Shown here: piece by piece, positions 1-8,456 of the stretch
Position numbering within the stretch: position 1 is the first letter of the stretch
Layout: each line of letters opens with the position of its first letter
Assembly (NCBI GenBank): GCA_021787035.1
Contig: JAJYMM010000115.1
Coordinates: forward strand, 1-51,738
DNA: 51,738 nucleotides
From: Actinomycetes bacterium
Lineage (GTDB): Bacteria; Actinomycetota; Acidimicrobiia; Acidimicrobiales; Palsa-688
Direction of reading: 5' to 3'
The notes under the pieces: generated by a model
Told to the model about the DNA's origin: nothing
Seen by the model: the letters and a program-made list of their open reading frames with translations, nothing else
The model's database searches: none
Made by a program: the position numbers and the translations under genes

Positions 1-102
1 AACGACAGTGCAGGCTGGGCCTTGCCGGGCTTGGTCCCGGCGCTCGACACTTGGACATACCGGCGGGCCTCGTCACTAGTAGGAGCAATCTAAGGAGGAG
101 AC

Positions 103-2196
103 ATGGGCAGAACGACCTCTATTCGACGACAAGCGGGAGTTGCCAGCGGCTACAACAGGTCAGCGGCACCAAACATGAACGTGGGCAGCTACAAGCCACG
201 GGCGGTCATCTACCTACGGGTATCGACGCTCGGCCAGGTCAACACGAACCGGGATGCCGAAGGCTTTTCGATCCCGGCACAGCGCGAGGCCTGCCTACGG
301 AAGATCGAGGACTTGGGTGCTCAATTCGTAGATGAGTACATTGACGCCGGCGAGTCTGCAAGGTCAGCGGACCGCCCACAATTGCAGGCACTGCTCGACC
401 GCTTGGCAACCGAGCGGGATATCGACTTCGTCGTAGTTCACAAGGTGGACCGGCTTGCCCGCAACCGAGTCGATGACGTTGAAATTAATTTGGCGATCAA
501 GCGGGCTGGTGCCCGTCTTGTATCGGTAACCGAGAGCATCGACGAAACACCTTCCGGAATGCTGCTCCACGGCATCATGTCGACTATCGCCGAGTTCTAT
601 AGCCGCAACCTTGCCACCGAGATCATCAAGGGAATGGAGCAGAAGGTCAAAAAAGGTGGTATGCACGGGCGTGCCCCGATCGGCTACATCAATGTACAGA
701 CTTTTGACGGTCAGAGCAGCAAGCCTGTCCGTACTATCCAACTCGATCCGGACCGTGCTCCGCTCGTGAGCTGGGCGTTTGAAGCGTATGCAACCGGAGA
801 TTACACCTTGCGTCAGCTGACCGAGGCACTGGCCGAAAAGGGGCTTAGGACTCGGCCGACGCGCACGAAGCCAGCAGCACCACTATATAATCAGAACGTC
901 CACGCGATGCTGCAGAACCGAGTCTACGTTGGGCTAGTCCAGTGGAAAGGGGCCGAATACCGTGGCCAGCACGAACCGTTGGTATCAATCGAAACCTTCG
1001 CCACGGTGCAAGCGATCCTACGTAGCCGATCCCAGACTCGCGAGAAGCCCAGCAAGCATGTTCACTACCTCCGTGGTTCGCTCTTTTGCAAGCGCTGCGG
1101 CACCAAGATGGGCTTCGTCAAAGCCCATGGACGTAATGGTATCTATGACTACTTCTTCTGCTGGAGCCGGCACAAGCACCTGTGCTGTGACCTGCCTTAC
1201 GTCCCCGCTGACATCGTTGAAGCCCAGGTTGAGTCCAGTTACGAATCAATACAGCTCAGCGGCGAGACGCTCCTCAAGTTCCGGGACAGCATCTTTCGCC
1301 AGATGAAGGAGCACCTGGAGGGAGCCGAGAAGGCTGCCGACCGGGCGCGTAAGCGCATCCTCAAGCTGGAAGCGCAGCGGCGGAACCTCCTACAGGCCTA
1401 CATGGCCGAGGCCGTACCCCTTGACCTGCTCAAGGAAGAGCAGAACCGGATCACTCGCGAGCTGGCCCAGGCCGGCGGTGAGTTAGCCAACACCGAGGTT
1501 GACTGGGAGACGGTCCAGAAGCGGTTGAGCGCTGCAATCAAGCTGGTCAGCCAGCTACACGACATCTATGTCAGAGCTAGTGACGCAACGCGCAAGCGGA
1601 TCAACCAGGCAGTTTGGGAGGGCTTCGATGTTGACGACGAGGGTGTCGTCGGTGCCAGGCTCACTGACCCGATGGCTGCTCTAGTAGCAGATGACCTGGT
1701 CAGGGCCTTGGGGGCGGAAAGCACGGGCCACGACCACCTTGATGGTGCCCATGGTTCGCGCTTGACAAGTCTGGTGGAGACGATCGGATTCGAACCGACG
1801 ACCTCCTGCGTGCAAAGCAGGCGCTCTAGCCAACTGAGCTACGTCCCCATGGCAACCGGCCTAGAGGCCACCGTACCAGCTACCGCGTGCCCGAGGCGCC
1901 GTGCCCCGCTCGTGCGGCCAGCTCGTGCGGCCAGGCACCGCACCGCCTGCCTAGGGAGGGGTCCCAGACCACGCGCGGTTTCGCAGATTGCGCCTCGTAC
2001 ACCCAATGCCACGGTCAACTCACGTAACGTGATAGAACAGCACATAGAGCGGGGTGGCGAGCGTCACGCCAGCGACCCATCCCGCCTGTCTCAGCTACCC
2101 GGCACGGGGTTGGCAGGTAGCCCTTACCTGGGTTCAACAGGGCCGCCAGCCGAGCCGCAGGACCTCAGTTGTGCCCCCAGCGCCTTCGGGAGTTAG
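103..2196 (+). CDS. Large serine recombinase (site-specific integrase)
   Basis: Serine integrase that would catalyse integration or excision of a mobile element. Residues about 33-185 form the resolvase domain, with the nucleophile in YLRVSTLGQ (Ser41). A recombinase domain follows, then a zinc ribbon with CKRCG and a downstream Cys/His cluster (about 327-367), then a coiled-coil stretch (about 400-470). The ATG at 103 has a strong Shine-Dalgarno (aaggaggag) 4 nt upstream; a later Met at residue 25 is possible. The last ~130 residues are not family-like. From about residue 555 the frame reads antisense through a tRNA-Ala gene and beyond it, so the native stop was probably lost at an integration junction. 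The rest of the element would lie left of the window. Confidence 0.9.
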   Translation: MGRTTSIRRQAGVASGYNRSAAPNMNVGSYKPRAVIYLRVSTLGQVNTNRDAEGFSIPAQREACLRKIEDLGAQFVDEYIDAGESARSADRPQLQALLDRLATERDIDFVVVHKVDRLARNRVDDVEINLAIKRAGARLVSVTESIDETPSGMLLHGIMSTIAEFYSRNLATEIIKGMEQKVKKGGMHGRAPIGYINVQTFDGQSSKPVRTIQLDPDRAPLVSWAFEAYATGDYTLRQLTEALAEKGLRTRPTRTKPAAPLYNQNVHAMLQNRVYVGLVQWKGAEYRGQHEPLVSIETFATVQAILRSRSQTREKPSKHVHYLRGSLFCKRCGTKMGFVKAHGRNGIYDYFFCWSRHKHLCCDLPYVPADIVEAQVESSYESIQLSGETLLKFRDSIFRQMKEHLEGAEKAADRARKRILKLEAQRRNLLQAYMAEAVPLDLLKEEQNRITRELAQAGGELANTEVDWETVQKRLSAAIKLVSQLHDIYVRASDATRKRINQAVWEGFDVDDEGVVGARLTDPMAALVADDLVRALGAESTGHDHLDGAHGSRLTSLVETIGFEPTTSCVQSRRSSQLSYVPMATGLEATVPATACPRRRAPLVRPARAARHRTACLGRGPRPRAVSQIAPRTPNATVNSRNVIEQHIERGGERHASDPSRLSQLPGTGLAGSPYLGSTGPPAEPQDLSCAPSAFGS
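1772..1848 (-). tRNA. tRNA-Ala (anticodon TGC)
   Basis: The reverse strand folds as a full cloverleaf. It has a 7-bp acceptor stem starting GGGGACG with one G-U pair, a D-arm GCTC/GAGC, an anticodon stem CCTGC/GCAGG around loop TTTGCAC (anticodon TGC), a T-loop TTCGAAT and an encoded CCA end (1772-1774). In many actinobacteria this gene directly follows tRNA-Ile after gyrA. Here it is about 20-27 kb from the tRNA-Ile copies and is embedded in the 3' extension of the recombinase frame. Confidence 0.95.
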
Positions 2197-2238
2197 CGTT
2201 AGCGGTATGACCAGCGGCAACCTGACCCTCGGCTCGCC
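1849..2238. promoter_or_regulatory. Upstream region of tRNA-Ala and sdhCAB, with palindrome
   Basis: No convincing gene; it is crossed only by the readthrough tail of the recombinase frame. It holds a 13-bp inverted repeat, TCACG-taa-CGTGA at 2020-2032, which could be an operator for sdh. A 13-bp tandem duplication lies at 1908-1933 (unit gctcgtgcggcca). Promoters for the tRNA (leftward) and for sdhC (rightward) should be here, but I see no strong -35/-10 pair. Confidence 0.35.
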
Positions 2239-3063
2239 ATGACCGCGGCGACGACCACCCCGACACCCCCCCGCACGGGACCACGGGCAGCCATCGCCGC
2301 CAAGACCCTGCGCAAGGACCGCTGGCGGCTCGAGCCCACCGCCTACGCGATCCTGTTCCTTTTGTTCGTCGGCTATGTGGCCTGGGCGGCGTGGGAGAAC
2401 GCTGACTACTACGCCCGCCCCTACCTCTCCCCCCTCTATTCACCCTGCCTCGCTTCCATCTGCGCCAACGTCCGAGCCGGCTCGCACATCGTGCACCCAC
2501 CAAGGGTCGGCTTCATAGGGACCTGGTGGGCGGTCTCGCCGGCGCTGCTCGCCCTCATCATCCCGGGCGGGCTCCGCACGACCTGCTACTACTACCGCAA
2601 GGCCTACTACAGAGCGATCTGGCGGGCGCCACAGGCCTGCGGCGTCGCCGAGCCCCACCGCCGCTACACCGGCGAGACGCGCTTCCCGCTGATCCTGCAA
2701 AACCTCCACCGGCTCTTCTTCATCCTCGCCTTGCTCGTAAACGGCGTGCTCACCTGGGACGCTTTCGAGTCGTTCCGCTGGCCGGGCGGCTGGAACATGG
2801 GCGTTGGCTCGATCATCCTCACGTTGAACGCGGCTCTCTTGTGGATGTACTCGCTGTCCTGCCACTCTTGCCGACACATAATCGGGGGCCGGCTGAAGCA
2901 TTTCTCGCGTCACCCCGTGCGCTTCTGGCTCTGGGGTGTCGTCTCCAAACTCAACCAGAGCCACATGCAGATCGCCCTAGTAAGCATGGTCTGGGTCGCA
3001 CTCACTGACCTCTACATCCGGATGGTCGCGGTCGGATGGATCCCCAACCCGAGGTTTTTCTAA
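2239..3063 (+). CDS. sdhC: Succinate dehydrogenase cytochrome b/membrane anchor subunit
   Basis: Membrane anchor passing electrons from the SdhAB head to quinone. At 274 residues it has about five membrane spans, near residues 35-55, 94-118, 157-175, 186-207 and 241-268. A conserved-looking Cys/His patch (SCHSCRH) follows the fourth span. Length and single-anchor layout resemble the mycobacterial Sdh1-type anchor rather than the small SdhC/SdhD pair. It is directly upstream of sdhA, with one base between stop and start, so the genes are one operon. The N-terminal ~30 residues are Pro/Thr-rich and cytoplasmic. Identification rests on context plus topology. Confidence 0.88.
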   Translation: MTAATTTPTPPRTGPRAAIAAKTLRKDRWRLEPTAYAILFLLFVGYVAWAAWENADYYARPYLSPLYSPCLASICANVRAGSHIVHPPRVGFIGTWWAVSPALLALIIPGGLRTTCYYYRKAYYRAIWRAPQACGVAEPHRRYTGETRFPLILQNLHRLFFILALLVNGVLTWDAFESFRWPGGWNMGVGSIILTLNAALLWMYSLSCHSCRHIIGGRLKHFSRHPVRFWLWGVVSKLNQSHMQIALVSMVWVALTDLYIRMVAVGWIPNPRFF

Positions 3064-3064
3064 A

Positions 3065-4891
3065 ATGCCAGAAGAAACCTACGAGCACCATCCATATGAC
3101 GTCGTCGTCATAGGTGCCGGCGGCGCCGGCCTCCGGGCGGCCGTCGAAGCCAGCGACGCCGGGGCCAAGACCGCGATCATCTGCCGCAGCCTGCTCGGGA
3201 AAGCGCACACTGTCATGGCCGAGGGGGGTATCGCCGCCGCCCTCGGCAACCTGTGGCCCGAGGACAACTGGAAGGTCCACTTCCGTGACACGATGCGCGG
3301 CGGGAAGCTCCTGAACAACTGGCGCATGGCGGAGCTGCACGCCAAGGAGTCGCCCGATCGCGTGCTCGAGCTCGAGCAATGGGGTGCGCTGTTCGACCGC
3401 ACCCCGGCTGGGAAGATAAGCCAGCGGGACTTTGGCGGCCACCGTTACGCGAGGCTCGCGCACGTCGGCGACCGCACCGGCCTCGAGATGATCCGCACCC
3501 TACAGCAGCGGGCTGTAGCCCTCGGTATCGACGTCTTCATGGAGCTCACGGTCACGGACCTCCTGAAAGACGGGGAGCGCATAGCAGGCGTCCTCGCCTA
3601 CTGGCGAGAGTCGGGCAAGTTTGTCGTGTTCGAGTCCCCAGCCGTCGTGCTCGCCACCGGGGGCATCGGCAAGAGCTGGAAGGTCACCTCGAACTCCTGG
3701 GAGTGCACGGGGGACGGCCACGCCCTGGCGCTCCGAGCGGGGGCGGCGCTCCTCAACATGGAGTTCGTCCAGTTCCACCCGACCGGCATGGTATGGCCGC
3801 TCTCGGTGCGGGGGCTGCTCGTCACCGAGTCGGTGCGCGGCGACGGAGGCGTGCTGCGCAACTCCGAGGGCAAGCGCTTCATGTTCGACTACATCCCGGA
3901 GTTCTTCAAGGCCGAGACGGCCGACAGCGTCGAGGAAGCCGACCGCTGGTACGACGACAAGAGCAACAACCGCCGGCCCCCGGAACTTCTCCCCCGCGAC
4001 GAAGTCGCCAGGTCGATCAACTCTGAGATCAAGGCAGGCCGGGGGTCCCCGCACGGGGGCGTCTTCTTGGACATAGCGAGCCGGCGGAGCCCCGAGTTCA
4101 TAAAGAGGCGCCTGCCGTCGATGTACCACCAGTTTAAGGAACTGGCCGACGTCGACATCACCAAGGAGCCCATGGAGATCGGTCCCACCTGCCACTATGT
4201 GATGGGCGGCGTAGAAGTGGACGCCGACACCCAAGTATCACGTGTCCCCGGCCTCTACGCTGCGGGGGAGGTGGCCGGCGGGATGCACGGGGCGAACCGC
4301 CTCGGTGGCAACTCCCTTTCCGACTTGCTCGTCTTCGGTAGGCGCGCCGGGGAGTTCGCAGCCTCATATGTGAAATCGCTGGGCGCCGGACGGCCGAAGA
4401 TCTCTGAGGCCGACCTGAAAAGGGCTGTCGGCGAGGCGCTCGCCCCACTCCAAAGCGGGAAGGCCGAGGAGAATCCTTACGCCCTCCACCAAGAACTACA
4501 GGAGACGATGCAGGACCTGGTCGGCATCATCCGCGTGGAGGCGGAGATCCAGGAAGCCATTGGCCGCATCGCCGCACTGCAGGCACGGGCCACTCGCGTA
4601 TCGGTCGACGGCGGCAGGCGCTACAACCCGGGCTGGCACCTCTCCCTAGACCTGCGCAACATGTTGCTCGTCTCTCAGGCCGTCGCCATAGCCGCCCTGG
4701 AGCGCCAAGAGAGCCGGGGTGCCCACACTCGTGACGACTTCCCGATGACAGACCCGTACTGGGGCACACAAAACATCGTGCTCGAACTAAAGGCCGCCCC
4801 TGACGGCGGCGCGCCCACCCTCACGAAACGGCGCCAAGAGCTCCCGAAGGCGCCTCCCGAGCTAGCCGAACTGCTGGAAGGAGAGCATTGA
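3065..4891 (+). CDS. sdhA: Succinate dehydrogenase/fumarate reductase flavoprotein subunit
   Basis: Catalytic subunit oxidising succinate to fumarate with covalently bound FAD. The N-terminal Rossmann motif VVIGAGGAGLRAA lies at about residues 13-25. The flavinylation His is in KAHTVMAEGGIAAALG. The active-site region GGHRYARLAHVGDRTG follows, and a C-terminal fumarate-reductase domain covers about 450-590. At 608 residues it is of normal length. It overlaps the sdhB start (TTGA) and sits in the order anchor-flavoprotein-iron/sulphur. Confidence 0.96.
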   Translation: MPEETYEHHPYDVVVIGAGGAGLRAAVEASDAGAKTAIICRSLLGKAHTVMAEGGIAAALGNLWPEDNWKVHFRDTMRGGKLLNNWRMAELHAKESPDRVLELEQWGALFDRTPAGKISQRDFGGHRYARLAHVGDRTGLEMIRTLQQRAVALGIDVFMELTVTDLLKDGERIAGVLAYWRESGKFVVFESPAVVLATGGIGKSWKVTSNSWECTGDGHALALRAGAALLNMEFVQFHPTGMVWPLSVRGLLVTESVRGDGGVLRNSEGKRFMFDYIPEFFKAETADSVEEADRWYDDKSNNRRPPELLPRDEVARSINSEIKAGRGSPHGGVFLDIASRRSPEFIKRRLPSMYHQFKELADVDITKEPMEIGPTCHYVMGGVEVDADTQVSRVPGLYAAGEVAGGMHGANRLGGNSLSDLLVFGRRAGEFAASYVKSLGAGRPKISEADLKRAVGEALAPLQSGKAEENPYALHQELQETMQDLVGIIRVEAEIQEAIGRIAALQARATRVSVDGGRRYNPGWHLSLDLRNMLLVSQAVAIAALERQESRGAHTRDDFPMTDPYWGTQNIVLELKAAPDGGAPTLTKRRQELPKAPPELAELLEGEH

Positions 4892-5649
4892 GCTACGACC
4901 TGACGCTGAACATATGGCGGGGGGACGCCAACGGCGGGGACTTCGCCGAGTACGTGGTCCCCGCCGAGGAGGGCCAGGTGGTCCTCGACGCCGTCCACCG
5001 CGCCCAGGCCACGATGGCAAACGACCTTGCGGTGCGCTGGAACTGTAAGGCCGGCAAATGCGGCTCCTGTTCTGCAGAAATAAACGGCCGGCCCCGCCTC
5101 ATGTGCATGACGAGGCTCTCGAGCCTCCCCCAAGGTGAGCCCGTCACGATCACCCCCCTCAGGACCTTCCCGATCATCAGGGACCTCGTCACCGATGTTT
5201 CGTTTAATTACGAGAGAGCCAAGCAGGTCCCGGCATTCACACCAACAGCTGAGCAACCGCAAGCTCCTTTTACCATGCACCAGGTCGACGTGCAGCGCTC
5301 GCAGGAATTCCGCAAGTGCATTGAGTGCTGGCTCTGCCAGAACGTCTGCCATGTAATTCGCGACCACGAAGAAAACAAGGAGCACTACGCAGGCCCGCGC
5401 TTTTTCATACGCTACGCGGAGCTCGACATGCACCCAAACGACGCCCTTGACCGCAAAGAGTTCGTTCAAGATGTGCAGGGCCTCGGCTACTGCAACATCA
5501 CCAAGTGCTGCACCGAGGTGTGCCCCGAGAGCATAAAGATCACCGACAACGCCATCATCGCATTGAAGGAACGGGTCGTAGACGCCAAGTATGACCCGGT
5601 AGTGCGGTTTTTCAGGCGCCGGCGTCCCCGCTCGGCCAGCAGCGAGTGA
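4888..5649 (+). CDS. sdhB: Succinate dehydrogenase iron-sulphur subunit
   Basis: Carries electrons from FAD to the membrane anchor. The [2Fe-2S] ferredoxin motif CKAGKCGSC lies at about residues 52-60. The C-terminal domain has the cluster ligands CIECWLCQNVC and CCTEVCPE for the 4Fe and 3Fe centres. The start is TTG at 4888, inside the sdhA stop (TTGA), with Shine-Dalgarno ggaaggagag just upstream. At 253 residues it is of normal length. The stop overlaps the GTG of the next small gene, so four genes appear coupled. Confidence 0.95.
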   Translation: MSYDLTLNIWRGDANGGDFAEYVVPAEEGQVVLDAVHRAQATMANDLAVRWNCKAGKCGSCSAEINGRPRLMCMTRLSSLPQGEPVTITPLRTFPIIRDLVTDVSFNYERAKQVPAFTPTAEQPQAPFTMHQVDVQRSQEFRKCIECWLCQNVCHVIRDHEENKEHYAGPRFFIRYAELDMHPNDALDRKEFVQDVQGLGYCNITKCCTEVCPESIKITDNAIIALKERVVDAKYDPVVRFFRRRRPRSASSE

Positions 5650-5963
5650 CGGCCCCCCAGCTGGGCTACGCTCAGGCCGTCATGACTTCAGAGGACAGCG
5701 TCGTCGAACGTGCCATCGCCCTCGCGTCCAGCGCTGAGGGCGATGTTGGCGAACCCGGTAGCCCAAAGCGTGGCGACCCAGCCGAGGAGTTGGCCCGCGC
5801 TGGCCGCACCGCCCTCGAGGACGCCAGGACCAGGCTCGTGCAGAGGATTTACCTGCGCTCTGACGACTACGAGGCAACGGCCGCGCTGACCCTGGTCAAC
5901 AAGGCACTCGCCGCCCTCGGGTGGGAGGACGCCTACAACTGGAAACACCGCCGCAAGCCCTAG
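5646..5963 (+). CDS. Small hypothetical protein coupled to sdhB
   Basis: Not recognised. It is a 105-residue soluble protein with GTG start 5646 overlapping the sdhB stop; an internal ATG at 5682 would give 93 residues. The first half is acidic and disordered-looking. The second half is a predicted helical domain (about residues 50-100) rich in Ala, Leu and Arg and ending in a basic KHRRKP tail. No membrane span or metal motif is visible. Coupling to sdhB suggests an accessory role in respiration or SDH assembly, but that is inference. Confidence 0.55.
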   Translation: MTAPQLGYAQAVMTSEDSVVERAIALASSAEGDVGEPGSPKRGDPAEELARAGRTALEDARTRLVQRIYLRSDDYEATAALTLVNKALAALGWEDAYNWKHRRKP

Positions 5964-5993
5964 GGCGCAGCTTTCACCCAGTGGGGGCCGGTT

Positions 5994-7004
5994 TCACTCG
6001 GTGGGGGCCGGCCCCACACCCTCAAAGATTTCGGCCTTCACCCCCCGCCGGGAGAGCTCGGCCAGAGCCTCCCGGGGGGTCGCCACCAACGAAGCGAGCC
6101 CGCCGGCACCAGGCTTCAAGAGCCGGCTGGCGGCCATCTCGGCAGCGAGCGCCGCGACTGTCCCAGCCACGAGCGCTGGACGACCGCTCGCCCCGAGCAC
6201 CACCGTGCCCGCCTTGTCCCCCCGCCGCCCGCGCACCTCGACGCGCAGCGCACCAACGGTACCCTCGGGATGAGGCGGGCGGAGCATAGGCAACCACGAG
6301 GTAAGGCGGTCGCGCCTCGACGCCGCCGCCCGGGTGGTCGCGCGGCGGAGGCCGGGGAAGGCTTCCACCATGAGCAGCGGGTCGGCTCGTTCCACCCTGT
6401 AGCAATCGGCGCCCCCAAGATCTGGGAACCAGACCAGCTCTCGCCCCGAGCTCGCCACCTTGCGCTCCCACGCACCCTCGCGCCACTCCTCGACCATCTC
6501 ACGCAGAGCCGCATGGTGGCGACGGGCGCACGCCGGGCCACCGGTCCCGAGGGTGGCGACATGCACCTCATTGACTTCGTCCATGCCCTCTGCTGCGGCG
6601 GCCGCCAGCAGGCACGACAACCCGGGGGCCATGCCCGCCCCGGCCACAACGGCGGCGCCTCGGTCGCGCGCCTCCGTGCCAAGCCCGAGGAGCAGGCGCA
6701 CCTCGTCGGTAGCGTCTGCGACAGAGACCGCCGGGACTCCCTGGTCGACCGCCTCCCGAGCAAACGTCGCGGTGCCGGGGGCAGCCAGCACGACCACCCC
6801 AGCACCCCTGAGAGAGCGTCCGAAGTCGCCCGGCGAGAGCTCCACCAGCTCGACCGAGCCAGGAGAACCGATCGATGCCAGCACACCAGCTGCCGGTGCG
6901 CGGTGGCGGACGACGACCACGAGCTCATCGATCAGTACTGAAGAAAGGAGCTGGCGAGCGCAACGGGCACCGACCGCGCCCAGGCCGACCAGGACGGCGC
7001 GCAC
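5994..7004 (-). CDS. Saccharopine dehydrogenase-like NAD(P)-binding protein
   Basis: Rossmann-fold oxidoreductase of the saccharopine dehydrogenase/homospermidine synthase-like superfamily; the substrate is unknown. The N-terminus has the dinucleotide motif VGLGAVGARCA (about residues 6-16). A second conserved patch (VAGAGMAPGLSC, about 140-151) matches the family's substrate-domain entry. At 336 residues it is shorter than true lysine-pathway enzymes. It lies 2 nt downstream of a small membrane-protein gene on the same strand and converges with the gene after sdhB. Confidence 0.75.
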   Translation of the reverse strand: MRAVLVGLGAVGARCARQLLSSVLIDELVVVVRHRAPAAGVLASIGSPGSVELVELSPGDFGRSLRGAGVVVLAAPGTATFAREAVDQGVPAVSVADATDEVRLLLGLGTEARDRGAAVVAGAGMAPGLSCLLAAAAAEGMDEVNEVHVATLGTGGPACARRHHAALREMVEEWREGAWERKVASSGRELVWFPDLGGADCYRVERADPLLMVEAFPGLRRATTRAAASRRDRLTSWLPMLRPPHPEGTVGALRVEVRGRRGDKAGTVVLGASGRPALVAGTVAALAAEMAASRLLKPGAGGLASLVATPREALAELSRRGVKAEIFEGVGPAPTE

Positions 7005-7006
7005 TA

Positions 7007-7216
7007 CTACTCCTCCACGGGCTCCACGAAATCCTCGGCAGACAGCTCCCGCCAGCCGCCCCGGTGCCTTGGGGTGCCACCTGTCCCGCGCAACCGCACC
7101 ACGACGGCGGCCAGCGCCGCGAGCACCACGGCGAACAGGGCGCGCGAGAGAAGCCTCAAGCTGGCGCCCCGGGGCCGTGCGGTGTTAGTGGGACCACTGC
7201 CAGCCACAGGCGTCAC
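7007..7216 (-). CDS. Small single-span membrane protein
   Basis: Not recognised. It is a 69-residue frame from GTG 7216 with one membrane segment (LFAVVLAALAAVVVRL, about residues 26-41), then a short charged tail ending EDFVEPVEE. It stops 2 nt before the saccharopine-dehydrogenase-like gene, so the two are probably co-transcribed. The open frame extends upstream to 7459, but that part is antisense to the dCTP deaminase gene and looks non-coding. The GTG was chosen because it precedes the membrane segment and lies in the divergent intergenic space. Confidence 0.5.
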   Translation of the reverse strand: MTPVAGSGPTNTARPRGASLRLLSRALFAVVLAALAAVVVRLRGTGGTPRHRGGWRELSAEDFVEPVEE

Positions 7217-7242
7217 GCTAGCCGCAGCTACGATCGTGTGGC

Positions 7243-8445
7243 ATGGCGACCCAACCGGTGAACGCCGACTTGGGTCTTCCCGGCCTGCGCCAGCCCGAGT
7301 TTGGGCTCGCCGACCTAAACGAGCGCACGTGCGGCGTGCTCCCAAGCCAGATGCTAGAAGAGGCCCTCCGCGAAGGCTGGGTCGGTGCCGGCGACGTCCC
7401 CGTACCACCGAGCAACGTGCAGCCAGCGAGCCTCGACCTGCGCCTAGGCAAACGGGCATACCGGATCCGCTGCAGCTTTCTGCCCGGAGACAAGACAGTC
7501 GAAGGCAAGCTTCAAGAGCTGGTGGTCGACGAGCTTGACCTGAGCGGCGCGGGCGCTGTGCTCGAGACGGGCCGGCCCTACCTCGTCCCGTTGGCGGAAT
7601 CGCTCTCGCTCCCGCATTTCGTGCGCGGGAAGGCCAACCCCAAGAGCTCGACGGGCCGTCTCGACGTGTTCACGCGCCTCGTAACAGACCATGGCTACCG
7701 CTTCGATGAGGTCTCGGCGGGCTACCAAGGGCCGCTCTGGCTAGAGGTGGTGCCCCTTTCCTTCGCCGTACGAGCCCACGAGGGCCTCTCGCTCAACCAG
7801 CTGCGCCTCATGATCGGCCGCTCCCGCGTGGACGACCAAGAGCTCCGCCGGTGGCACGAGGAGGCCCATCCTCTCCTCTACCTGGACGAGCGCCCTGCGA
7901 GGCCGGGAGAGCTGGCAACAAGCGATGGGCTCTTCCTCTCTGTTGACCTGAGGGCCGGGCCAGGCGAGAGCGTCGGCTACACGGCACGGGAGCACACGTT
8001 TGCCCTGGATATGGCCAAGCTCGGTGGGCACACCGTGGAGAGCTACTGGGAGAGGGCGGTGCCAGAGGGTGAGGGGCGCATCGTGCTCGCCCCCGAGCGC
8101 TTCTACCTCTTACTTTCTCGCGAAGCGGTGTCCGTGCCGCCCGGCCTCGCCTGCGAGATGACGGCATACGACCCGACGAGCGGTGAGCTTCGGGCACACT
8201 ACGCCGGCTTCTTCGACCCCGGCTTTGGTTACGACGCTTCGGGCGAGCTCCGCGGTTCACGGGCTGCCCTCGAGGTCCGCGCCCACGACGTCCCATTTAT
8301 GATCGAGCACGGGCAACGGGTGTGCCGCCTCACGTTCGAGCGCATGGTGAGCCCCCCTACCAGGCTCTACGGAGCCGGGATAGGGTCCAACTACCAGGGC
8401 CAGGCCGGCACTCTCGGCAAGCACTTCCGGCCCCCCGCCCCGTAG
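7243..8445 (+). CDS. 2'-deoxycytidine 5'-triphosphate deaminase, double-domain form
   Basis: Predicted dCTP deaminase (dCTP to dUTP and ammonia) of the long family with two dUTPase-like domains in one chain. At 400 residues it is about twice the length of a normal Dcd. The first half shows KSSTGRLDVFTR and GYQGPLWLEV. The second half repeats the fold with YAGFFDPGFG, ALEVRAHDVPFM and GQRVCRLTFE, as in single Dcd subunits. It would supply dUMP for thymidylate synthesis. The ATG at 7243 lies 26 nt from the divergent small membrane gene. Whether both halves are catalytic cannot be judged from sequence alone. Confidence 0.82.
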   Translation: MATQPVNADLGLPGLRQPEFGLADLNERTCGVLPSQMLEEALREGWVGAGDVPVPPSNVQPASLDLRLGKRAYRIRCSFLPGDKTVEGKLQELVVDELDLSGAGAVLETGRPYLVPLAESLSLPHFVRGKANPKSSTGRLDVFTRLVTDHGYRFDEVSAGYQGPLWLEVVPLSFAVRAHEGLSLNQLRLMIGRSRVDDQELRRWHEEAHPLLYLDERPARPGELATSDGLFLSVDLRAGPGESVGYTAREHTFALDMAKLGGHTVESYWERAVPEGEGRIVLAPERFYLLLSREAVSVPPGLACEMTAYDPTSGELRAHYAGFFDPGFGYDASGELRGSRAALEVRAHDVPFMIEHGQRVCRLTFERMVSPPTRLYGAGIGSNYQGQAGTLGKHFRPPAP

Positions 8446-8456
8446 GGGCCAGGCAG

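Noticed and set aside
7217-7459. Upstream extension of the small membrane protein next to the dCTP deaminase gene
   Set aside because: The extension is antisense to the deaminase 5' end and Arg-rich; only the segment after GTG 7216 looks coding.
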